The translations under genes and the position numbers were made by a program. A model generated the notes under the pieces. The model saw only the letters and a list, made by a program, of their open reading frames with translations. It searched no databases and had not been told where the DNA came from. DNA of 64,000 nt from Myxocyprinus asiaticus (lineage: Eukaryota > Chordata > Actinopteri > Cypriniformes > Catostomidae): the NCBI RefSeq assembly GCF_019703515.2, contig NC_059387.1:34924877-34988876 (forward strand), read 5' to 3'. Within the stretch, counting starts at the first letter, position 1. Every line of letters begins with the position of its first letter. Positions 56,846-64,000 of the stretch are shown one piece after another.

Positions 56846-58600
56846 CTGTCATGAAAACATTGTTAGAATGCAAATAACAACAATGAATCTTCATGCAAAA
56901 TATAACTTTGCTTTTTTCTTTTGATTTATGGGGTAAAATGTGACCCCATTGTGAGATTCAAGCGTGCATATGCTTGCAGTCTTTTTACTTGAAAGGAGCT
57001 TTTTCTTGAAAACGGCAGACAGCCATACCTGTAATAAAAATCCCAATTATAAATCCCTGCATCATTATCTGTACGTTCTAATAGCAGCTTGACAGCAGTG
57101 GTCACACAGAGAAAGAGAGGTTACGTGCACTTAGAAAGGAGGATTTCTGGGAATCAGAAAGCGCCCTCTATGCACAGAACTCAATAGATCGGTTCAGCTT
57201 CTCTTTTATGTCGGGCTATTATTAGTGAACTGTTTGGATGCATTCAGAATTACACATACACACACATTGATTTTGGCAACCGTTGTGTTGTTAGCTGATG
57301 CTTGAAGGGAAACAGCCATCACAATTTTAGTTCTGTTACAATCCAATAGTGAGTTGCCACCCTGCTTTACCTTTTTCAACTGCTCTGGAGGGCTTTAGCC
57401 TGGCAGACATCGATACCACAATGCCGAACCTGGACAAAACAGCACTATGATGTATGTGTGTGTGTTTATGCATGTGTTGTAAATCCAAGAAAAATGAGCA
57501 TTTAGGATGAGTCTGTTTGCACAGTATTCATTAGTCCTGTGTCATCAGAAGCCAAAGCATTCATTTAGCATGTTTTCAAACCTATCCTTATGCCATTGTT
57601 TAGTAGAGACCTATTCTACCGCACAATTGCATGGAGCACGCAGGCCTTTTCAGGTGTATGATCGTGCAAACAAACCAGATCAGCAGGTGCAAAATGATAC
57701 AAGTCTAGTTGTCCCCAGAGTTAGGTGAGCTTCACCAAACCTATGAGAAATATTACAGCGGTGTTCGGGAAGCAAAAAGTGGCATGGTGTTGAAGGCGAA
57801 GCTCAAACAAGATTAATCTAAGTGGGTCGACGGCAGTCCAGCGCGCTCTCCATGCCAAAACGGGTCTGGGAAATGACCAAGTCAATGCAAAAATGATTAA
57901 ACTAATCAAGATCGTGGCATTTCAGTATGAAGCTCTGAAAAGTGGGATTGATGGCCTGAACGTTTGAAGAAATGTGTGTGAGGATTGGCCTTTTCCCGTT
58001 TAGGTAGAACGGTAAGAATATCTTTAAAACTGTAAAAATCATTATCTTAACCTGAATTTTACTCTTGATTTCCGGTTATCGAAACATCCGTAAAACAAGA
58101 CACCTTTTCTTGTTTTCTATTCTAAGAAAACAAGTCTTAACATCTTACACAATTGTACATCTTAAATGCATCTTATTTTTCAGATGCTTAGAATTTTTTT
58201 GCATGCAAAACAGGACAAAATGCTGATTAATAAAATGTTTTTGCTGTGAAGTTAAAATAATTTAATGTGATTTGACCGATAATACGGCAGTGAAATATGT
58301 AGTAAATGACAAACTTAGCATTATATCTCAGGGGAAACGGTGATTGAGTAATAAATTAGAATTAAAATAAGCGATTTTGCAGAAAGCCACATTTTTCTTT
58401 GCTCTCCAGAGCCCGAGGAAATCACACAGGCTATTACATTGATTCACAGGCCATCATTTAATGAAGACAATAACAAATAGCCTCACAAGTGAATTGTATT
58501 TTTCTTTATCACATTACGAGAAGATATTGCCCTCAGGGACAGAGCGGCCACGCAGAGACCAACTTCACTCGCTCACTGTACTGACGATGTGTGGCTGTGA
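56846..58600. other. intergenic sequence, nothing recognised
   Basis: No exon, RNA gene or known repeat recognised on either strand. Confidence 0.35.
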
Positions 58601-58605
58601 GAGTT

Positions 58606-59395
58606 AAAGAATTAGTTTATCTGTTGTTGTTCCAAAAACTTTCTTCTGACTTACTTTCTTCCATGCAACACAAAAGAAAAATGGCACAATGTCCAGAGCT
58701 GTCGTTTTCGTAATGGAGACCAAAAAATAAAGTATCGTGAAAGTGCTGTATTCCAAGTGTTCTCAAGTCATACATCAGCTTTGTGTGAGGAACAGACTGA
58801 AATTTTAATCGTTGTATATTAAAAACCACCATAGCTTTCCAGTCTCACTCCAGCTTGCATTAAATTCAAATAGGGCACCTCAAGACGTGTCATGCCAGGT
58901 TTGACATCGGTGAAACCAAGCTTCATTGAATGTCACATGTGCATCTCGTTATTAATGACAAACCTGCCGCAACATGTCTTGAAGCACCATATCTGAATTG
59001 AACGTGAGCACAAATGTCATTTAAGAGGTTTGCATGCCCAAACATGAACATCTTCTCGAATCTTTGAGACGCCTCCACGAATTATGCTTGAAAATCTAAC
59101 ATGAACCTGGTGGTTTGTTGGGTCCCATCTAAGCAGACCTAGATTAGTTGAGTTGAGTACTTCATACAAAGCTATCATATCACTTCAAAACACTTGGAAT
59201 ATAGTGCATGAGTCATATAAACTATGATGCTTCAGTGGTGCCTTTATGGTACTTTATGTTCAATTTGGAGCTGGATAATGCAGACGTTCATTGTCTGGAA
59301 AAGGTCAGTTTGTTCCACAGAATAAAGAAAGTTATCCTTTAGAAGAACATGAGGGTGACTAAATGACTATTTTTTATTGAACTGTCCTTTGAGCT
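58606..59395. mobile_element. degenerate TTAA MITE (GGGATAGTTCACCC family)
   Basis: Left end ttaaagaattagtttatctg and right end aacatgagggtgactaaatg with ttgaactgtcctttgag are decayed versions of the family ends. Confidence 0.5.
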
Positions 59396-60203
59396 TGAAG
59401 GATACAGTATGTATGGTATATACATATATTTACACATTTGTTTATCTGGTAAAGAACCAATTTTATAATATGAGCATTTATTAGTCATTCAGTCTGCATG
59501 CTTGGACCCTTGTGTGTTTGACTTTGTACAAATGGATTGCTACTTCCAACAAAGCATGTTTAGATGATTGGCATCTCTTAATTTTGTTTTAGTAATGTGA
59601 AAACAGGCATTACGTTGGATCACTAACTTATGGGAGACCAACAGAAGAAGTATTTTGACCTCTTTGGAGTGAAACTGAAATGTCTACCAGTGCATTTAAA
59701 GACTTAATGAGAATGAGTGAGCTGATCTTAAATCAGAACATCGTGAAAACAGCACTGGATACAGCAGCTCTGATCCTAATCCCGCCTTTTATCTGAATAT
59801 TACACATATCAACATTATAACACTTAATCATCATTATCCTGTATACACATGCACACATACTGTGTGAAGGAAACCAAAACTGAACATTTTGGAAAATTGA
59901 AAAAGAAAGGGGACTGACAATGTCAAGCTCCAAAAATGAGAACAAATAAGGCCCATAACAGCAGTCCAGAAGACTTTTGTGTTATATACCGAGTCTTCTG
60001 AAGCCATATGAAAGCTTTGTGCATAACAGACTTTCAAAGTTGAGTGTGTGTCAATTAAAGAATCAAGGTGAAAGCTCATTTGAACTGATCATAATTAAGT
60101 TTTAATCATGTATGCATTTTGTGTACGGTTTATGAAAATACAGATTTAGCTGATTTGTGAGGCGACAGGCTTGTGCAACCAAACTACATTTCCCATCATT
60201 CTC
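59396..60203. other. intergenic sequence
   Basis: Parts (ccaaaactgaacattttgg, tcttctgaagccatatgaaa) resemble interior sequence of the same MITE family; otherwise nothing recognised. Confidence 0.35.
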
Positions 60204-60275
60204 CCAAAAATGAAATATTTTGTCATCATCTACTCACCCTCACGTTGTTCCAAAGCTGTATGACTTTTTTCATGT
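60204..60275. mobile_element. fragment of the GGGATAGTTCACCC MITE family
   Basis: Reads tcccaaaaatgaaatatttt then gtcatcatctactcaccctc, the inner end of the family. Confidence 0.65.
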
Positions 60276-60772
60276 AAAAAAAGATTTTATTTTAACCCTT
60301 AAACGCATGGGCATTTTGCCAAACATTGTTAGATACTCGGGTCTTTAGAGACCAGTATATCTATCACAAATGGATCTACAAAAAATGCCCAGATAGTGTC
60401 AAAATTTCAATTGTTTTTCAAGACAAATAGAAAATAATAAAACGGAATATATTCAGATTTTTTGCATTATGTTTTATTTTTCATATGCAACAAATCTAGA
60501 ACAGGATTCATTACTTCCACACTGAAACTGCATGAGACTCTCACAATGAATTTTCTTTAGCAAAAATAGGTATCTGCTCACCGAAATTTAAAACACTGCC
60601 TCCAGTGGCCAAAGTGGTAAGTGTTGCAGGGCGTTTAGGCAAGTGTGAGCTCCATTTATGTCCAGGAGAGGTCGCCAAAAACGAGTTGTGAAGCGAGTTC
60701 CTTTCGGCTGTACAGTATGTAATACTGTGAAGGGGAATTCATATTTTATGGACTCTACCCCCCCAACCCAAA

Positions 60773-60802
60773 CCTAAACCTAAACCTAAACCTAAACCTA
60801 AC
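60773..60802. repeat. (CCTAAA)n short tandem repeat
   Basis: Five hexamers of cctaaa preceded by caaccca. It resembles but is not the vertebrate telomere unit CCCTAA. Confidence 0.85.
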
Positions 60803-62160
60803 CATAAGTGAAGTAAAAATGAAATGTTAGGGGGAAAAGTGCAACCTCTGAATCACGCTCGTCTCTGATTAAGCGAACGTGATTAAGTCCTGGTTTCACC
60901 GTGGATACGAACCACGCTGCTGACACAACGCGCTGCCGGTCGAGCCATGTGTGAAGGTAAACACACTGAAACCGATGCAAGAATTTGCTGGGAAATGTCG
61001 CATGTCAGTGAGTCGGCATACTGTCGCTGATCCTTGGGTGCCGGGATGTTCGGAAGCAGCATGCTGACTTCCTGTTGGTCAAACACGTATTGAACTACAC
61101 ATAAGCTAAGTATTTTCTCAGGCACTTTTTAGGTCTAAACAGACACAAAAAGTACATAATTTCAGTAGTACCCACATATGACAATTGCCAATTCCTACTG
61201 TTTATGTGTTGTACTTGCTATAGTTTACTTCCATGTTGCTTCTTCTTCAAATATAAATCAAGTCAATCACTGAAACAACAGCGCCACCTTGAGTAAGAAA
61301 TAGCATGTATTATATGTATGTGTACATGCATATGAGATACTGATAATTCACCACTGTCACACAGAACATCAACGTGATATAGTAGATATAGTATAAAATA
61401 ATCATAAAAATATGATTTATGAAAGTGCAAAAAAAGCGACTCTATTTCATATCTCGGGTCTTTAATGACCCGATACACTTTTGGTAAGTAAGCAGTTATA
61501 AAAAAAAATATTGTGCAATTTTGCCTTTTTTTAATGTAATTTTGTTACACTATTCAGAAGAGAAAGGTTGAGGGTTGAGACTAAAGAGGTGTAGGCATAA
61601 CTCCAAAAAATGGATGAGGTACAGGGGTGTCTTTGTCTAAATGACAGCTGACACCACGACAAGTGGCCTTTGTTTTTCACTGGCACAGTGTCCCTGTGTT
61701 TGTCCCAGTGTTTAGCTGCAGCATTACAGGGTCTACAAGGATACTGTGAGTTTGCGCTGTCAACCGCAGGGGGCTGGAAAAGTAACGTATGTGGAGCTTG
61801 AGCCTGTATCATGCGAGACACGCTGAAGCAACAGACCCGAGGGTTGAGGTTTGACCCCAGTGGTGAGCCCATAAGCTCAGGACGAGAGCGGGCAAACGTC
61901 CTACTTTGAAAGTGACAGCTGAGCCAGAAAGAACTTGAATCATGCGGAGGTCTCTGTAGCCACAGTGCATGAGGCAAATTAAGGTTCTGATTGGACTTGT
62001 TGTTTGCTAAAGCAAACAGAAGTTGGTTAATTGTCTCTTAATGCACTGTTAGAACCACAGTCATGTGTTTCAGTTCTGTAGAACGATGCTACACCTTTGT
62101 GGACTTGGAGCCTTTGACTTATACAGGCAACAAGCACTCACAAGCAAACTGTAGGACAAT
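60803..62160. other. intergenic sequence, nothing firmly recognised
   Basis: A palindromic motif tcgggtctttaatgacccga at 61453-61472, echoed by tcgggtctttagagacc near 60338, may mark a degraded transposon. A 148-codon minus-strand ORF at 61531-61977 has no recognisable domain and I do not call it a gene. Confidence 0.35.
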
Positions 62161-62165
62161 GCTTT

Positions 62166-62330
62166 TAAAGAGATAGTTCTGTCATCATTTACTCACCCTG
62201 ATGTTGTTCCAAACCTGTTTGACCTTTTTTTCTTCTAAGAAAGATAAAAGGAGATGTTAGGCAGAATGTAAGCCTCAGTCACTGTTCACTTTCACTGCAT
62301 CTTTTTCCATACAATGAACGTGAATGGTGA
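62166..62330. mobile_element. fragment of the GGGATAGTTCACCC MITE family
   Basis: tttaaagagatagttctgtc followed by atcatttactcaccctgatg matches the family left end with a small deletion. Confidence 0.65.
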
Positions 62331-63131
62331 CTAAGACTAACCAGTGCTGGGGAGAACTGTACCGTAGGTTGCTTAAATGACCAACGTTACCGAAGCGTAG
62401 CAATTTTCACCACAGTGTAGCTTTTCCAGTAATCATGAGCTACTTTTAATGTAATATATTGTCAGAACATGCCACGTTTGTTACATTGTATTGCAAACTC
62501 AACTAAATCATCCTCACTCTCTCATTTAGCACTGGGAAAACAAAATCATTTAAGTGAATCGGTGAATCGGTTCTTGCAGAAAGTAAAGATTCACTTATTG
62601 AGTGTTGGGAACGCTGATTCATTTTAGTGAGTTGGTTCCTTTGGACGGTTCATGTAAATGATTCACTGATTCACTTGAGAAGGGATTTCGCCTTCTTTTT
62701 TTATATGAAGTATGTACTTAATTGTTGCTAAATTGAATATTTGATTCTTTAATGTATGTTTTTGTTTAGTTCATTAGTGTATATTAAGTATACATTTATT
62801 TTCAGCTTAATGTTGTCTTCGTATTTGTTTAACCTTTGCGAAAATTAACCATGGTTTTAATATAGTAGTACTGCAGAAACCATGGTTAATATTTACTAGA
62901 AATACCATAGTTAAACTATGGTTACTATAGTAAAACCTTGGTCACCCTAATTAAATATATAACTATCAGGAGATATTGTTAAATTATGCTAAATGCATAA
63001 AAAATGTGAAATTTTGTAATATAATCTGATTGTTATATGTCAAAAAATATGTTCTTCTTTAAATAGCTTCAGTGTAGTTAGCTACTTTTTGTTAGAAGCT
63101 TGTAGTGTAGTGAAATACTTTTTTTTTTTTT
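62331..63131. other. intergenic sequence before SINE copy 9
   Basis: Contains accatggttaa/ttaaccatggt motifs in inverted pairs (62850-62930) and a gtgctggggagaact motif suggestive of a degraded element. No gene seen. Confidence 0.35.
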
Positions 63132-63600
63132 AAGAGTAGCTTGACTGACTGGGGCCTGGGTAGCTCAGTGGTAAAATACGCTGGCTACCACCCCTGGAGT
63201 TCGCTAGTTCGAATCCCAGGGTGTGCTGAGTGACTCCAGCCAGGTCTTGTAAGCAACCAAATTGGCCCGGTTGCTAGGGAGGGTAGAGTCACATGGGGTA
63301 ACCTCCTCGTGGTCACTATAATGTAGTTTGTTCACGGTGGGGCGCATGGTGAATTGAGCGTGGTTGCTGCGGTGGATGGCATGAAGCCTCCACACGCGCT
63401 ATGTCTCCGTGGCAACGCGCTCAACAAGCCACGTGATAAGATGCGTGGGTTGACTGTCTCAGACGCGGAGGCAACTGGGATTCGTCCTCCGCCAACCGGA
63501 CTGAGGCGAATCATTATGCGACCACGAGGACTTAGAGCGCATTGGGAATTGGGCATTCCAAATTGGGAGAGAAAAAAAAAAAAAAAGAGTAGCTTGACTG
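63132..63600 (+). mobile_element. tRNA-derived SINE, copy 9, youngest copy
   Basis: Full-length forward copy, body 63148-63584, with A box TAGCTCAGTGG, B box AGTTCGAATCC and a poly(A) tail of about 15. Perfect 16-bp target duplication aagagtagcttgactg at 63132-63147 and 63585-63600. The family resembles the HAmo SINE of cyprinids as I remember it; this naming is not verified. Confidence 0.96.
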
Positions 63601-64000
63601 TTGTTTAACTTCTTTAAATACTATAAGCTCGAACGTAACTTGGGAAACCTCCGTTTCAAAGTAGCTTCCTAACATTATGTCTGACATGTCCTTTTATGTT
63701 TTTTATTTTATTTTATTTTTTTATGTAAGGCAGGTTTTCTAGCCCAGTGTTATGGTGTGTCCAAGTCCTCTGGGGAAGTTCGTACTTACGAGGTCGTAAA
63801 TTGTAAATACGATGTGATGTGCGTTCAAGTAATTTTAGTTCAAGTAATTTCTTTTGTTGCAAATTCTTGTCGCTGCACATACCAGCTAACTGAGTCTTAT
63901 ATTCATCGTTATTTTAAAGATTTATCGTTATTCTTTATTAACAGTACAAAAATTGCATACAAATTAAACTGCACAGTCAAAATCCTCAAGTTAAATTACA
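63601..64000. other. intergenic sequence to the right edge
   Basis: AT-rich; nothing recognised. Confidence 0.35.

Noticed and set aside
60773..60802. Interstitial telomere repeat
   Set aside because: The unit is CCTAAA rather than CCCTAA, and only five copies occur.
61531..61977. 148-codon minus-strand ORF, longest outside repeats in the right third
   Set aside because: No recognisable domain, no splice-site support and unremarkable composition; treated as chance.
63151..63230. tRNA gene suggested by A and B boxes
   Set aside because: It is the tRNA-like head of a SINE; acceptor stem and a standard anticodon arm are not preserved.

Overview
The window looks like a piece of a ray-finned fish genome, most likely a cyprinoid (carp/zebrafish group). 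The genes have vertebrate GT-AG intron structure, and the intergenic and intronic DNA is packed with repeat types typical of cyprinid genomes: a tRNA-derived SINE in nine copies, Tc1 elements, TTAA-flanked MITEs, hAT-like MITEs with 8-bp target duplications, and long GATA/GACA and CA/TA tracts. The organism call is inference from gene content and repeat type.

Three genes could be built exon by exon, all on the minus strand. (1) At 1501-4596 are the first three coding exons of an SLC22-family membrane transporter closest to the SLC22A31/A17/A23 subgroup; the rest lies beyond the left edge. (2) At 13970-~15190 is a small C/EBP bZIP transcription factor, probably cebp1: one leader exon and two coding exons giving 196 aa. 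(3) At 18916-41680 is a complete wdr48 (UAF1) gene: 19 coding exons with consistent phase give 677 aa, the length I recall for human WDR48. A full CRE and a YY1-like motif sit at its start codon.

Layout: 0.3-1.0 kb MITE; 1.5-4.6 kb SLC22 exons; 4.9-5.7 kb GATA/GACA array; 6.5 kb GC-rich minisatellite; 6.9-9.0 kb two Tc1 elements; 11.3-13.3 kb a MITE carrying about 24 copies of a 45-bp repeat; 14-15 kb cebp1; 17-20 kb SINEs and the wdr48 3' end; 21-23 kb a Harbinger relic nested in a MITE; 25.6-27.0 kb an intronic minisatellite made of splice-acceptor-like units; 28-41 kb wdr48 introns with nested MITEs and SINEs; 42-43.8 and 48.2-49.7 kb two copies of one hAT-like element; 44.5-46.1 kb a possible first exon with CpG-rich sequence; 46.9-48.0 kb a truncated LINE with a SINE inside; 52.2-54.3 kb a three-level transposon nest; 54.3-64 kb mostly unrecognised sequence with MITE fragments and one young SINE.

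The three genes have separate cellular roles (transport, myeloid-type transcription control, deubiquitinase activation) and show no sign of acting together. I found no undescribed enzymatic or defence system. The most unusual structures are the wdr48 intron 12 minisatellite, whose unit is the intron's own 3' splice site, and the 45-bp array expanded inside a MITE.
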